A DNA stretch of 64,000 nt, taken from assembly GCF_011694515.1 (NCBI RefSeq), contig NZ_CP050192.1:1619399-1683398 (forward strand), in the 5' to 3' direction. This document shows positions 21,301 through 29,591 of this stretch, in pieces. The notes under the pieces were generated by a model that was given only the letters and a program-made list of their open reading frames with translations, was not told the DNA's origin and did no database searches. Positions within the stretch are counted from its first letter, which is position 1. Every line of letters starts with the position of its first letter. This DNA comes from Mycobacterium sp. DL592. Its GTDB lineage: Bacteria; Actinomycetota; Actinomycetes; Mycobacteriales; Mycobacteriaceae. The position numbers were made by a program, and so were the translations under genes.

Positions 21301-23260
21301 GATGGGCGTGGACACCCAGAGCGAGGACTTCACCGTCGTCGGCGTCGGCGACATGAGCGGCGACGTCTTCGGCAACGGAATGCTGCTCTCGCACCACATC
21401 CGGCTCATCGCGGCCTTCGACCACCGGCACATCTTCGTCGACCCCGACCCCGATGCGGCCAGGTCGTGGGAGGAACGCCGCAGGCTCTTCGAACTGCCGC
21501 GCTCGAGCTGGGAGGACTACGACCCCAGCCTGATCAGCGAGGGCGGCGGGGTGTTCAGCCGCCAGCAGAAGTCCATCCCGATCAGCCCGCAGATGCGCGA
21601 CGCGCTGGGAATCGAGGACGGTGTCACCGAGGTGACCCCGCCGACCCTGATGCGGGCGATCCTGCAAGCCCCAGTGGACCTGTTGTTCAACGGTGGCATC
21701 GGCACCTACATCAAAGCCGAGTCGGAGTCCGACGCCGACGTGGGCGACCGCGCCAACGACACCATCAGGGTCAACGGAAACCAGGTGCGCGCCAAGGTCG
21801 TCGGCGAAGGCGGCAACCTCGGTGTCACCTCGCTGGGCCGAGTCGAGTTCGACCTGTGCGGCGGGCGCATCAACACCGACGCCATGGACAACTCCGCGGG
21901 GGTGGACTGCTCCGACCACGAGGTCAACATCAAGATCCTGGTCGACTCGCTGGTGACCGCGGGCAAGGTCAGCGCCGAGCAGCGCACCGAACTGCTCACC
22001 TCGATGACCGACGAGGTCGGCCAGCTGGTGCTTACCGACAACATCGACCAGAACGATCTGATGGGCACCAGCCGGGCCAACGCCGCCGCGCTGCTCAACG
22101 TCCACGCTCGCCAGATCCGTGAACTCGAGGAGCGCCGGGCGCTCAGCCGGGAGCTCGAGGCGCTGCCGTCCACCAAGGAGATCCGCCGACGCCAGGAAGT
22201 CGGTCTCGGACTGACCTCTCCGGAACTGGCGACGCTGATGGCGCACGTCAAGCTCGCGCTCAAGGACGAGGTGCTGGCCAGCGACCTGCCCGACCAGGAG
22301 GTGTTCGCCTCCTGGCTGCCGGGCTACTTCCCGAGCCAGCTGCGCGACAGGTTCGCTACGGAGATCCGCAGCCATCAGCTGCGCCGGGAGATCGTCACCA
22401 CCATGCTGGTGAACAACGTCGTCGACACCGGCGGCATCACCTTCGCCTACCGGGTCACCGAGGACGTCGGTGTCGGCTATGTCGACGCGGTGCGCACCTT
22501 CGGCGCCACCGACGCGATCTTCGGGATCGGCGAAACATGGCGGCGCATCCGCGACGCCGGCGAGAACGGGGCCCTGCCGGTCAACGTCTCCGATCGGATG
22601 ACGTTGGACCTGCGCAGGCTGCTCGACCGGGCCTCGCGGTGGCTGTTGAACTACCGGCCCCAGCCGCTGGCCGTCGGCGCGGAGATCAACCGGTTCGCCA
22701 CCACTGTCGCCGCGCTGACACCGCGGATGTCGGAATGGCTGCGCGGTGACGACAAGGCGATCGTGACCAAGGAGGCGGCGGAGTTCGCCGCCCACGGTGC
22801 GCCGCAGGATCTCGCCTATACCGTGGCTACCGGCCTCTACCAGTACAGCCTGCTCGACGTTATCGACATCGCCGACATCGTCGAGCGTGACCCGGCCGAG
22901 GTCGCCGACACCTACTTCGCCCTCATGGACCACCTGGGCACCGACGGCCTGCTCACCGCGGTCTCCGGGCTGCCCCGTGATGATCGTTGGCATGCCTTGG
23001 CGCGCTTGGCGATTCGAGACGACATCTACGGCTCACTGCGGGCGCTGTGTTTCGACGTGCTGGCGGTGGGGGAGCCCGACGAGACCGGCGAGCAGAAGAT
23101 CGCCGAGTGGGAACACACCAACGGGTCGCGAGTCGAGCGGGCCCGTCGCACCCTGGCCGAGATCTACGAGGATGACGAGCGCGACCTGGCGACCCTGTCG
23201 GTGGCGGCACGGCAGATCCGCAGCATGACCAGGACGAGTGGAACAGGATCAAGTGGTTAA
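18389..23260 (+). CDS. gdh: NAD-specific glutamate dehydrogenase, large (L-180 type)
   Basis: A 1623-aa enzyme of the giant NAD-GDH class, the same size class as Rv2476c. It oxidises glutamate to 2-oxoglutarate and ammonium. The N-terminal half carries ACT-like regulatory modules; the catalytic core starts near residue 805 with [17 protein letters not shown], then [22 protein letters not shown] with the active-site Lys residues, and further on [16 protein letters not shown] in the nucleotide-binding domain. In mycobacteria this enzyme is inhibited by unphosphorylated GarA downstream of PknG (known for the family, not visible here). The ATG at 18389 has an AGGAGTTCCAGGT leader. The thioesterase start lies inside its last codons. 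Confidence 0.96.
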   Translation: MTVDPRTTSLDLPVEWTNLSQAAVDEMTTAMAAAYLATYRGPHGGAPTSDGSDTGPLIQVSPDELVPPALIAAQERLAHGRAPAETLVAVYGTDDPGGFGPALQIVTEQATMLLDSVTVLLHRLGVAYVALMNPVFQVRRSPSGELLDVQPQSTGSAADGFPESWIHVQLTPTVNRKALAEAQRLLPMVVADARQVALDSVALGEVLQNLARELDADTGVRFAGPDRRDVADLLRWLADGHFVLLGSQLCAVADGHATVDESTRLGVARLRTEVLPELTEPGDLLVLAQATMPSFLRYGAYPYIVVVRETRATGDVEHRFVGLFTVAATSANVLDIPLISRRAREALALTQNDPSHPGQLMLDIIQTIPRSELFSLTAEQMLAMASAVIELGSRRRALLFLRADQLGHFVSCLVYLPRDRYTTVVRLAMQDILVREFGGESIDYTARVSESPWAVVHFTVRLPDTSTRQSIETSAANRNRVQALLTDALRTWGDRLIGAARTGSIDQAMAEHYADALPEEFKQAVTPIEAITDIGFIEALQENSVKLQFERGDEGNEAFLTWYLGGSTASLSHLLPMLQCMGVVVLEERPFTVIRPDGLKVWIYQFKIRPDASMPEAASSEEWDATAQRFADAVTAIWQGRAEIDRFNELVLHAGLTWQQVAVLRAYAKYLRQSAFPYSQAHIETTLNDNAGTAASLVALFEAMFDPESAAKGLDAQAAAAAVAADIDALVSLDTDRVLRAFAAMIQATLRTNFFVEDPSSARAQNVLSLKLDPQLIDELPLPRPKFEIFVYSPRVEGVHLRFGHVARGGLRWSDRREDFRTEILGLVKAQAVKNAVIVPVGAKGGFVVKQPVPPTGDAAADRDNFRNEGVACYRLFIAGLLDLTDNVDRTTGQVITPPGVVRRDGDDAYLVVAADKGTATFSDIANDVAKSYGFWLGDAFASGGSVGYDHKAMGITAKGAWEAVKRHFREMGVDTQSEDFTVVGVGDMSGDVFGNGMLLSHHIRLIAAFDHRHIFVDPDPDAARSWEERRRLFELPRSSWEDYDPSLISEGGGVFSRQQKSIPISPQMRDALGIEDGVTEVTPPTLMRAILQAPVDLLFNGGIGTYIKAESESDADVGDRANDTIRVNGNQVRAKVVGEGGNLGVTSLGRVEFDLCGGRINTDAMDNSAGVDCSDHEVNIKILVDSLVTAGKVSAEQRTELLTSMTDEVGQLVLTDNIDQNDLMGTSRANAAALLNVHARQIRELEERRALSRELEALPSTKEIRRRQEVGLGLTSPELATLMAHVKLALKDEVLASDLPDQEVFASWLPGYFPSQLRDRFATEIRSHQLRREIVTTMLVNNVVDTGGITFAYRVTEDVGVGYVDAVRTFGATDAIFGIGETWRRIRDAGENGALPVNVSDRMTLDLRRLLDRASRWLLNYRPQPLAVGAEINRFATTVAALTPRMSEWLRGDDKAIVTKEAAEFAAHGAPQDLAYTVATGLYQYSLLDVIDIADIVERDPAEVADTYFALMDHLGTDGLLTAVSGLPRDDRWHALARLAIRDDIYGSLRALCFDVLAVGEPDETGEQKIAEWEHTNGSRVERARRTLAEIYEDDERDLATLSVAARQIRSMTRTSGTGSSG

Positions 23261-23666
23261 CGGATTCACCACCGGCGTGCATGTTCGCTGGTCGGACATC
23301 GACATGTACCAGCACATCAACCACGCCACCATGGTGACGATCCTGGAAGAGGCGCGGGTCGACTTCCTGCGCGAACCCTTCGCCGACGACATCACCACGA
23401 TTGGTCTGCTCATCCACGAGGTTCGGGTTCTCTACAAAGGCCAACTGCGACTTGTGGATTCACCACTGCAGGTGACGATGTGGACCAAGCGGTTGCGCGC
23501 GGTGGACTTCACGCTGGGCTACGAGGTCCGTTCGGTGGGCGCCGAGCCCCACTCGCGGCCGGCGGTGCTCGCCGAGACACAACTGGCCGCGGTGCACATC
23601 GAGGAGCAGCGACTGGTCCGGCTCTCGCCGACGCACCGGGAGTACCTGCAGCGCTACCTGCGATGA
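23238..23666 (+). CDS. Acyl-CoA thioesterase (hotdog fold, 4HBT type)
   Basis: A 142-aa single hotdog domain matching Rv2475c. The segment [29 protein letters not shown] contains the Asp/His/Asn signature of 4-hydroxybenzoyl-CoA-type thioesterases, and [20 protein letters not shown] forms the central strands. It overlaps the end of gdh, so the two are co-translated. The start may be the GTG at 23238 or the one at 23253, which has AGGATC shortly before it. The acyl-CoA substrate cannot be deduced. Confidence 0.88.
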   Translation: MEQDQVVNGFTTGVHVRWSDIDMYQHINHATMVTILEEARVDFLREPFADDITTIGLLIHEVRVLYKGQLRLVDSPLQVTMWTKRLRAVDFTLGYEVRSVGAEPHSRPAVLAETQLAAVHIEEQRLVRLSPTHREYLQRYLR

Positions 23667-24298
23667 GCCTCACCATTGCTGACGCGGTCCAGCGCAACGA
23701 CCTGGCCGCCTTCGTCGAACGGGCCCTGCGGCTCGACGAAGCGGCGGTCGTGCGGCTGCGCCGGCGCGCGGACGGCCACATCGCGGCATGGGTAGGTACC
23801 GGTCTGGACGTGCTGGCCGTGCGGGTGGTGGCCGGGGAGCTGAATCCCGCCGACGTGTCCTGTGGCGCCGACGGTTTGGCGCGGGGGCTGCGGGGCGCGG
23901 ATGCCGCCGGCCACATCGACACCGGCTTCCCGATGGACTCGGCATGGCGCGGTGTGCTGCCACCGGAGACCGGGTTCGCTCATCTCGATGACGTGCCGGC
24001 CGCGGTGCTGATCGAGCTCGCCCGCCGCGGCGCCGAACTGGCCAGAGACCAGAGCAGTGCACACGGCCCGCCGGCCTCACTGCTCGACCAGGACGTGCTG
24101 CAGGTCAGCTCCGGCGATGTTGCGGCGGGCGTGCCGATGCGGTGCGTATTCGCTTTGACTGCAATGGGTTTCGTTCCAGAGTCGCCATCGCAGGATGAGA
24201 TCGTGCGAGTCCGGGTGCTGCCGGCATGGCTGCGCATCGACGCCCGATTCGGTTCGGTGTTCCGTCGCCGCGGCGACCCGGCGCTGGTACTGCGTTAA
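23663..24298 (+). CDS. Conserved hypothetical protein (Rv2474c-like), 211 aa
   Basis: Starts on the ATGA overlapping the thioesterase stop, making gdh, thioesterase and this gene one operon. No catalytic motif is recognisable. The protein is soluble, rich in Ala/Arg/Asp, with no signal peptide or membrane helix. The most ordered-looking parts are residues about 1-60 (helical) and the C-terminal AMGFVPESPSQDEIVRVRVLPAWLRI-type beta segment. Conserved position in mycobacteria suggests a housekeeping role linked to the preceding genes; function unknown. Confidence 0.8.
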   Translation: MSLTIADAVQRNDLAAFVERALRLDEAAVVRLRRRADGHIAAWVGTGLDVLAVRVVAGELNPADVSCGADGLARGLRGADAAGHIDTGFPMDSAWRGVLPPETGFAHLDDVPAAVLIELARRGAELARDQSSAHGPPASLLDQDVLQVSSGDVAAGVPMRCVFALTAMGFVPESPSQDEIVRVRVLPAWLRIDARFGSVFRRRGDPALVLR

Positions 24299-24310
24299 AC
24301 CACGCCCCGT

Positions 24311-24379
24311 TGATCGCGAGAGTAACCTCACGGCGGAAATGTCGGCGTTGCGGCGCCGTGAGGTTACTGTCGGCGATCA
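24311..24379. repeat. Long inverted repeat in the leader of the DUF1345 gene
   Basis: The arms at 24321-24335 (AGTAACCTCACGGCG) and 24354-24368 are perfect 15-bp reverse complements separated by 18 nt. Outside them the flanks TGATCGC (24311-24317) and GCGATCA (24373-24379) pair too, after a short mismatched stretch. There is no T-run on either strand, so a classic rho-independent terminator is unlikely. It lies between two same-strand genes and ends 13 nt before the next ATG. Candidates are a palindromic operator, an mRNA leader hairpin or a dispersed REP-like element. Confidence 0.7.
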
Positions 24380-24392
24380 TAGAGGGAGACCG

Positions 24393-25040
24393 ATGGCGGA
24401 GAAGGCATCTGAGGGTCTGCCGTTCTGGCAGAGCCCGGCAGCTCGACTGATCGTCGGGCTCGTCGTGGGCGCGGCCGTCGCGGTCACCCTGTCGCATCGC
24501 AACGGGGTGTTGGCATTGCTAGGCGGATGGTCCGCGCTGGCCTTGATCTTCACCGGCTGGACCTGGATTCTGTTGTGGCCGTTCACACCGGAGGAGACCG
24601 AGCAGCACGCCCACGATGAGGAGCCACGTCGGCTCTGGGTGGTCGCGGGTCTCATCCTGGTCGGAGCAGTTGCCAGCCTGGCAGGAGTCTTCGTCCTGCT
24701 CAACGACGGTCGGCAGTGGGCCGGGCTCGGCATAGCCAGCGTTGTGCTGTCCTGGTTCACCATTCACACGCTTTATGCGCTGATCTACGCCAGGCACTTC
24801 TACAACCCGCACCATCGGGGCGGAATCGACTTCAACAGCCCTCCGGGCCGCGACTACCGGCCCTGCTTCAAGGACTTCTTCTACATCTCGTTCGCGGTGG
24901 GGATGAGCTTTGCGATCTCGGACACCAATCTCGGGTCGACCAGGATGCGAGCCACCGCCCTGGGGCAGGGCTTGTTGTCGTTCGGGTTCGGGGCGATCAT
25001 CATCGCCTCAGTGGTGAATATCCTTCCGTCGCTGCACTAG
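24393..25040 (+). CDS. DUF1345 family membrane protein, 215 aa
   Basis: Predicted integral membrane protein with about five helices (residues about 18-37, 41-60, 79-100, 109-132 and near the C-terminus). The motif SWFTIHTLYALIYARHFY followed by a short loop and KDFFYISFAVGMSFAISDTN is characteristic of DUF1345 proteins. The ATG follows AGAGGGAG. The last 4 nt overlap the convergent alpha-glucosidase gene. Function of the family is unknown; the conserved His/Tyr/Asp in the membrane plane suggest a transport or redox role, but this is a guess. Confidence 0.82.
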   Translation: MAEKASEGLPFWQSPAARLIVGLVVGAAVAVTLSHRNGVLALLGGWSALALIFTGWTWILLWPFTPEETEQHAHDEEPRRLWVVAGLILVGAVASLAGVFVLLNDGRQWAGLGIASVVLSWFTIHTLYALIYARHFYNPHHRGGIDFNSPPGRDYRPCFKDFFYISFAVGMSFAISDTNLGSTRMRATALGQGLLSFGFGAIIIASVVNILPSLH

Positions 25041-26593
25041 CCCGTCACCAACCACGCCGCCGAATCTGGCTGCAGCGCGCCGCCTTTCACCGGCGCGCTG
25101 GCAGCGATCACAGTGCCGTCAGGTAGCGCGACGGCCGACGTGCCGGTGTTGAGCACACACAGCACACCACCGGAGAAGAACGCCAGCACGCCCGGACCCA
25201 GCTGCACCCCTTCGACGTCGTTCTCGGTGAAGTGAAACGCGCTGCGGCGTAGCCGCAGAACGGTCCTGAAGAAGGTCAGCGTCGAGTCGGGGTCAGCGGC
25301 CTGGCGCTCCACGGTCAGCGTCCGCCACTGCGCGGGAATGGGCAGCCACGTGTCGGGATTCGACGAGAAGCCGAATGGGGGGGCGCTGCCTGACCAGGGC
25401 AGCGGCACCCGGCAGCCGTCGCGCCCGCGTTCGGTGTGCCCGGATCGTTCCCAGACCGGGTCCTGCAACACCTCATCGGGCAGGTCGACATTGGGTAGCC
25501 CGAGTTCCTCGCCGTTGTAAAGGAACACCGCACCCGGCAGCGCCAGCATCACCATCGCCATAGCTTTGGCGCGGGACAGGCCGAGCGTACCGCCGCCGTA
25601 GCGGCTGACCTCGCGGTCCACATCGTGGTTGGACAGCGTCCACGTCGGGCTGGCATCTGCCAAAGAAGCTGCGGCCAAGGCGTTCTCGATCGCATCATGA
25701 ATACTGACCGCGTCGAAATCGGCTCGTACCAAACGGAAATTGAAGCCCATGTGCAGTTCGTCTGGCCGCAGGTACTTCGCGAAGTCCTCGTTGTCGAACA
25801 CCCAGATCTCACCGATCGACACCGCGTCGGGATAGTCGTCGAGCACCGATCGGATACCGCGATGGATGTCGTGCACCCCTTCGTGGTTGAACCGCGGGTC
25901 GTCGTCCTGCGACGTCAGCATCTGGACGTCGGGATTGATCATGTCCGGCAGCCCGGGCGGCTTGGCCATCCCGTGCGCGACATCGATGCGGAACCCGTCG
26001 ACCCCGCGGTCCAGCCAGAACCGCAGCGTCTTCGCCAGGTCGTCGAACACCTCGGGGTTGTCCCAGTTGAGGTCGGGCTGCTCAGCGTCGAACAGGTGCA
26101 GATACCACTGACCGTCGGCAACCCGAGTCCAGGCCGGACCGCCGAAGACCGACACCCAATTGTTCGGCGGCTCTTGGCCCTTGGGCCCGGAGCCGTCGCG
26201 GAAGATGTAGCGCTGCCGCGCCGCACCGCCCGGCGCGGCGGCCAGGGCCTCCTGGAACCACGCATGCTGGGAACTGGTGTGATTGGGCACCAGATCCATG
26301 GTGATGCGGATCCCGCGGCTGTGCGCCTCGGTGATCAGCTGCTCGAGCGCCCCCAGCCCGCCGAACAACGGGTCGACATCGCGGGGGTCGGCGACGTCGT
26401 AGCCATGATCAGCCATCGGCGACACCATCACCGGGTTCAGCCAGATCGCGTCGACGCCCAGGGCGCTGAGGTGGTCGAGGCGGGCCGTCACGCCGTCGAG
26501 GTCACCGACACCGTCACCGTCGCTGTCGGCGAACGATCGCGGATAGACCTGATAGAAGATCGCGTTCGCCCACCAATTCGGTTCAGCAGTCAC
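25037..26593 (-). CDS. aglA: Alpha-glucosidase (GH13) AglA-like
   Basis: A 518-aa glycoside hydrolase family 13 enzyme of the oligo-1,6-glucosidase/alpha-glucosidase group, related to Rv2471. All GH13 signature regions are present: DLVPNHTS (101-108 area), GFRIDVAHG with nucleophile Asp204, GEIWVFDN with acid/base Glu262, and LSNHDVDR with the transition-state Asp. It has an (alpha/beta)8 barrel plus a C-terminal beta domain and no signal peptide, so it acts in the cytoplasm on maltose-, trehalose- or isomaltose-type substrates. Its ATG is 6 nt downstream of the stop of a TetR gene, so the two are co-transcribed. Confidence 0.92.
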   Translation of the reverse strand: MTAEPNWWANAIFYQVYPRSFADSDGDGVGDLDGVTARLDHLSALGVDAIWLNPVMVSPMADHGYDVADPRDVDPLFGGLGALEQLITEAHSRGIRITMDLVPNHTSSQHAWFQEALAAAPGGAARQRYIFRDGSGPKGQEPPNNWVSVFGGPAWTRVADGQWYLHLFDAEQPDLNWDNPEVFDDLAKTLRFWLDRGVDGFRIDVAHGMAKPPGLPDMINPDVQMLTSQDDDPRFNHEGVHDIHRGIRSVLDDYPDAVSIGEIWVFDNEDFAKYLRPDELHMGFNFRLVRADFDAVSIHDAIENALAAASLADASPTWTLSNHDVDREVSRYGGGTLGLSRAKAMAMVMLALPGAVFLYNGEELGLPNVDLPDEVLQDPVWERSGHTERGRDGCRVPLPWSGSAPPFGFSSNPDTWLPIPAQWRTLTVERQAADPDSTLTFFRTVLRLRRSAFHFTENDVEGVQLGPGVLAFFSGGVLCVLNTGTSAVALPDGTVIAASAPVKGGALQPDSAAWLVTG

Positions 26594-26599
26594 GCTCTC

Positions 26600-27256
26600 T
26601 CATTGTGCCGTCAGTGGCGCGTGCGCGTAGGCCTGGTAGGTCCGGGTCACGAAATCCCTGAAGTACGGCAGCGACTCCGCTCCCACGATCCCGCCGAGCA
26701 GCACTCGCCATGCGCGTTCCAGCAGAGCGGGCAGCTGCTCGCCTGTGGCATCGGACAGCAGGTGCGACCCCAGGACGGCGGCCCACACCGCTGCACCTAC
26801 CTCGTCGGCGTCAAGGTCGGCGACCAAATCACCCTGATCGACGGCTGCGCGGACCTGCCCGACAAACAACGTCGTCAAGTCCACGAATGCCTTCGGGCCA
26901 TGGTCGCTGATCTGTGTCAGCGATCGGGCCAGCTGCTTACCGACCGCAACCAGTGGGTCGGTGGCCTTGACGTCCGCCACGATGAACGTGCTGCGGATGA
27001 TGTTCTCCAAGGCCGGTGCGGAGGAGGCGATGACCGCCGACGATGCCTTCGACACCCGACGGACGCTCTCGTCGATGATCGCTGCCGCGACGGCTTCCTT
27101 GGACTCGAAGTGGTAGTAGAACGCGCCCTTGGTGACATCGGCGCGCGCCAAGATCTCGGCGAGCCCGGTTTCCCCGTAGCCCGGCTCGATGAACAGTTCG
27201 ACCGCGGCGTCGATGATCCGTCGCCGGGTGGCTTCAGCCCTGGCCTGACGTCCCAT
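26600..27256 (-). CDS. TetR-family regulator upstream of aglA
   Basis: A 218-aa protein with a strong N-terminal HTH (RIIDAAVELFIEPGYGETGLAEILARADVTKGAFYYHFESKE pattern, residues about 11-55), closest in style to the ScbR/ArpA-like branch with KGAFYYHF. I chose the ATG at 27256, preceded by GAAAGGGG, over an in-frame GTG at 27277. It sits directly upstream of aglA on the same strand with a 6-nt gap, so it may respond to a sugar-derived or unrelated ligand and control its own operon. No convincing palindrome is visible upstream. Confidence 0.85.
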   Translation of the reverse strand: MGRQARAEATRRRIIDAAVELFIEPGYGETGLAEILARADVTKGAFYYHFESKEAVAAAIIDESVRRVSKASSAVIASSAPALENIIRSTFIVADVKATDPLVAVGKQLARSLTQISDHGPKAFVDLTTLFVGQVRAAVDQGDLVADLDADEVGAAVWAAVLGSHLLSDATGEQLPALLERAWRVLLGGIVGAESLPYFRDFVTRTYQAYAHAPLTAQ

Positions 27257-27308
27257 CCCAGGACCCCTTTCCCGCACCCCCGCTTCTCAGAGTATCGAGG
27301 CGCCGAGC

Positions 27309-27704
27309 TCAGAACGGCGAGTTGACCATCGAATTGGCCGCCATTTCCAGATACGTAAGAAGTTGGCGACGATGGTCGTCGTCCAGGGTCTGGGCGTCGA
27401 TCGAGGCGACCGCGGTGTGCATGCAGCGCAGCCAGGCGTCCCGCTCGATGAAACCGATCTTGAACGGGACGTGACGCATCCGCAGGCGGGGGTGTCCGCG
27501 CAGGTCGGAATAGGTGCGCGGGCCGCCCCAGTACTGCTCGAGGAACATCCGCAGCCGGTCCTCGGCGGCGTCGAGCTCGTCTTCGGGATACAGCGGCAGG
27601 AGCACCTCGTCCTCACGAACCAGCTCGTAGAACCGGGACACGAGGGTGCGGAACGTTGCGGCACCACCCACCGCGTCGTAGAAGGTCTGCTGATCTTGGG
27701 ACAC
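27309..27704 (-). CDS. glbO: Group II truncated haemoglobin GlbO
   Basis: A 131-aa trHbO. The diagnostic residues are all present, each three positions later than in M. tuberculosis GlbO: Tyr26 (B10), Tyr39 (CD1), proximal His78 in RMRHVPF (F8) and Trp91 (G8). These give the very tight O2 binding of the group. In mycobacteria GlbO associates with the membrane and has been linked to respiration. It lies 52 nt upstream of the TetR-aglA pair on the same strand and is divergent from the HNH gene. Confidence 0.96.
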   Translation of the reverse strand: MSQDQQTFYDAVGGAATFRTLVSRFYELVREDEVLLPLYPEDELDAAEDRLRMFLEQYWGGPRTYSDLRGHPRLRMRHVPFKIGFIERDAWLRCMHTAVASIDAQTLDDDHRRQLLTYLEMAANSMVNSPF

Positions 27705-27833
27705 ACCACCATTGTGTACGCCGCACCCGGCGGGCCCGACGTCACCCGAAGTTCACGGATTCGACCAGCGAACACAGCCCAAATAATCGTGCGCTCGCGG
27801 CCGATCCGTGGTGGACTGGAACGCGGAGGATGC

Positions 27834-28466
27834 ATGTCGCAGCGCAAACGGAACCGCGGTCACCGCGCCGCGGCAGGGACGGTCGGGTCCCTCCCGAGTT
27901 CAGGGCTGCACGCCGACCCTCACATACCCAGCCCGGCTGACGGGTCAGTGTGGGGGCGTCGCCGGGTATTGCTGCTGAATTCAACCTACGAACCGTTGAC
28001 CGCGTTGCCGATGCGCCGCGCGGTCATCATGCTTTTATGCGGTAAGGCCGACGTGGTGCACGACGACCCGTCCGGTCCCGTGATCCACTCGGCGACACGG
28101 GTGATCGTGGTGCCGTCGGTGATCCGGCTGCGCAGTTACGTGCGGGTGCCTTACCGGGCACGCATTCCGATGACGAGGGCCGCGCTGATGCACCGCGACC
28201 GGTTCCGCTGCGCCTACTGCGGGTCCAAGGCCGACACCGTCGACCATGTGGTGCCGCGCAGCCGCGGCGGCGAGCATTCGTGGGAGAACTGCGTGGCGGC
28301 CTGCGCGACGTGCAACCACCGCAAGGCCGACAAACTGCTGTCCGAATTGGGCTGGACGTTGCGGTTGGTGCCGTCACCGCCGAAGGGCCAGCACTGGCGG
28401 CTGCTGTGCACGGTTAAGGAGCTCGACCCCGCATGGGTGCGTTACCTCGATGAGGGCGCGGCTTGA
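27834..28466 (+). CDS. HNH endonuclease family protein (Rv2469c-like)
   Basis: A 210-aa protein. The N-terminal 40 residues are basic and disordered; RRVLLLNSTYEPL starts a conserved domain found in many actinobacterial HNH proteins. The HNH/Zn-ribbon module lies in the C-terminal third: CAYCG, DHVVPRSRGG, NCVAACATCNHRKADK, with CxxC...CxxC metal-binding pairs. GGAGGA is 3 nt from the ATG. Genomic position is conserved in mycobacteria, which argues for a house-keeping nuclease and not a mobile-element one. The substrate is unknown. Confidence 0.88.
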   Translation: MSQRKRNRGHRAAAGTVGSLPSSGLHADPHIPSPADGSVWGRRRVLLLNSTYEPLTALPMRRAVIMLLCGKADVVHDDPSGPVIHSATRVIVVPSVIRLRSYVRVPYRARIPMTRAALMHRDRFRCAYCGSKADTVDHVVPRSRGGEHSWENCVAACATCNHRKADKLLSELGWTLRLVPSPPKGQHWRLLCTVKELDPAWVRYLDEGAA

Positions 28467-28485
28467 CGCTGCTACCGTTTGCATC

Positions 28486-28725
28486 GTGAGCACTGCAGCA
28501 ATTCACTCGTTGATGGGCGGGATACCGCTGTTGGTGGTGGCGATCCTCACCGCGGTGATCTTCTCCCGTAAAGGCAATCACCCCGCCACGTACAAGCTTT
28601 CCGAGCCCTGGACGCATGAACCGATCCTGTGGGCGGCCGTCGACGAGGTCGTTCCCGGCGACGGGCACCACGGGCATGGTTCCGACGAGAGCACTGTGGG
28701 AGGTGGCGCAAGTGGCAAGTGGTGA
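28486..28725 (+). CDS. ctaJ: Small single-helix membrane protein, CtaJ-like cytochrome oxidase subunit
   Basis: A 79-aa protein with one transmembrane helix (residues about 10-27, [16 protein letters not shown]), followed by a hydrophilic segment ([18 protein letters not shown]) and a His/Gly/Asp-rich tail. Gene position (HNH, this gene, DUF5130, HNH, pepN) is where I recall M. smegmatis CtaJ, an accessory subunit of the aa3 oxidase in the III2-IV2 supercomplex. The assignment rests on position and topology, so it is moderately secure. GTG start 19 nt after the HNH stop; its end overlaps the DUF5130 start. Confidence 0.7.
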   Translation: MSTAAIHSLMGGIPLLVVAILTAVIFSRKGNHPATYKLSEPWTHEPILWAAVDEVVPGDGHHGHGSDESTVGGGASGKW

Positions 28726-29191
28726 CCACGGAAGCGCACTGGCGACGACCGGCCCGGCGGAGCTACCGGTGGGTTGGGCGGTCACGTCCAGCGGCCGGCT
28801 GTCCGGCGTCACCGAGCCCGGCCACCTGTCGGTCAACTACCCGTTCCCGACCAAGGACCTCGTCGCCCTCGATGACGCCCTGAAGTACGGCAGCAGGCAG
28901 GCCAAGGCCCGCTTCGCGGTCTACATCGGCGACCTCGGCGCCGACACCGCGGCCCGGGCCCGTGAGCTTCTCGACGACGTTCCGACGCCGAGCAACGCTG
29001 TGCTGCTGGCGGTTTCGCCGGACCAGCGGGCGATCGAGGTGGTCTACGGGGCTGACGTTCGCGGCCGTGGCGCCGAGTCCGCCGCGCCGCTCGGGGTGGC
29101 TGCGGCTGCCTCAGCGTTCAAGGAGGGCAACCTGATCGACGGGTTGGTCAGTGCGGTGCGGGTGCTGTCGGCGGGGATTTCTCGACCCTGA
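28712..29191 (+). CDS. DUF5130 (TPM-like) protein, Rv2468c-like
   Basis: A 159-aa protein. Residues about 45-145 resemble a TPM-fold domain ([39 protein letters not shown]). There is no signal sequence. The GTG at 28712 is preceded by GGGAGG at proper spacing and overlaps the upstream gene by 14 nt, indicating coupled translation. The M. smegmatis homologue was, as I recall, seen attached to the III2-IV2 respiratory supercomplex, consistent with the CtaJ-like neighbour. The last 44 nt overlap the convergent HNH gene. Confidence 0.82.
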   Translation: MASGDHGSALATTGPAELPVGWAVTSSGRLSGVTEPGHLSVNYPFPTKDLVALDDALKYGSRQAKARFAVYIGDLGADTAARARELLDDVPTPSNAVLLAVSPDQRAIEVVYGADVRGRGAESAAPLGVAAAASAFKEGNLIDGLVSAVRVLSAGISRP

Positions 29192-29531
29192 CCGCTGCGC
29201 CGGCGTTCCTGATCGCGACGTAGCGCTCCAGGAAGGCGCGTTCGTCGAGGCGTTTGCGCCGCATCCAGCTGGTGACCTCGTCATTGCACTTGCTGGCATT
29301 GCACGCCGCGCAGGCGGGCACCACGTTGTCCACCGTGTAGCGGCCCCCGCGGGAGATCGCCATGACGCAATCGCGCTGCAGCGGCCTACCCGTGGCCCCG
29401 CAGTAGGCGCAGCCGTTCCAGGCTTCCTTGAGCGCCGCCCACTGCTCCTCGGTCAGGTCGTTGACAACCGCCCTGACGCGGCGGGTGCGCCTGCGCGCGG
29501 CGCGGGCTCGCCGAGAGTTGGGGGCCGCCAT
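29148..29531 (-). CDS. Small HNH endonuclease-like protein, 127 aa
   Basis: Arg-rich N-terminus (first 22 residues), then an HNH module: [38 protein letters not shown] pattern with two CxxC pairs and the Asp/Asn of the core; the usual DHxxP His position reads [11 protein letters not shown], so the first catalytic His appears to be missing or replaced. Convergent with DUF5130 (44-nt overlap) and immediately upstream of pepN on the same strand. It differs in length and context from the HNH protein 0.7 kb away, so it is not a simple duplicate. Confidence 0.8.
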   Translation of the reverse strand: MAAPNSRRARAARRRTRRVRAVVNDLTEEQWAALKEAWNGCAYCGATGRPLQRDCVMAISRGGRYTVDNVVPACAACNASKCNDEVTSWMRRKRLDERAFLERYVAIRNAGAAVRVEKSPPTAPAPH

Positions 29532-29591
29532 GGCCCGATCTTCTCAGCGCGAGCGCGCACGGGCGCACACCTCGCGGCGGCGTGTCGGGGG

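Noticed and set aside
20765..22993. Very long antisense open frame (742 codons) inside gdh
   Set aside because: GC-rich third positions keep antisense frames open; it has no recognisable motif and no ribosome-binding site, and gdh on the plus strand is certain. The same applies to the long antisense frames over plsC, plsB2 and clpX.
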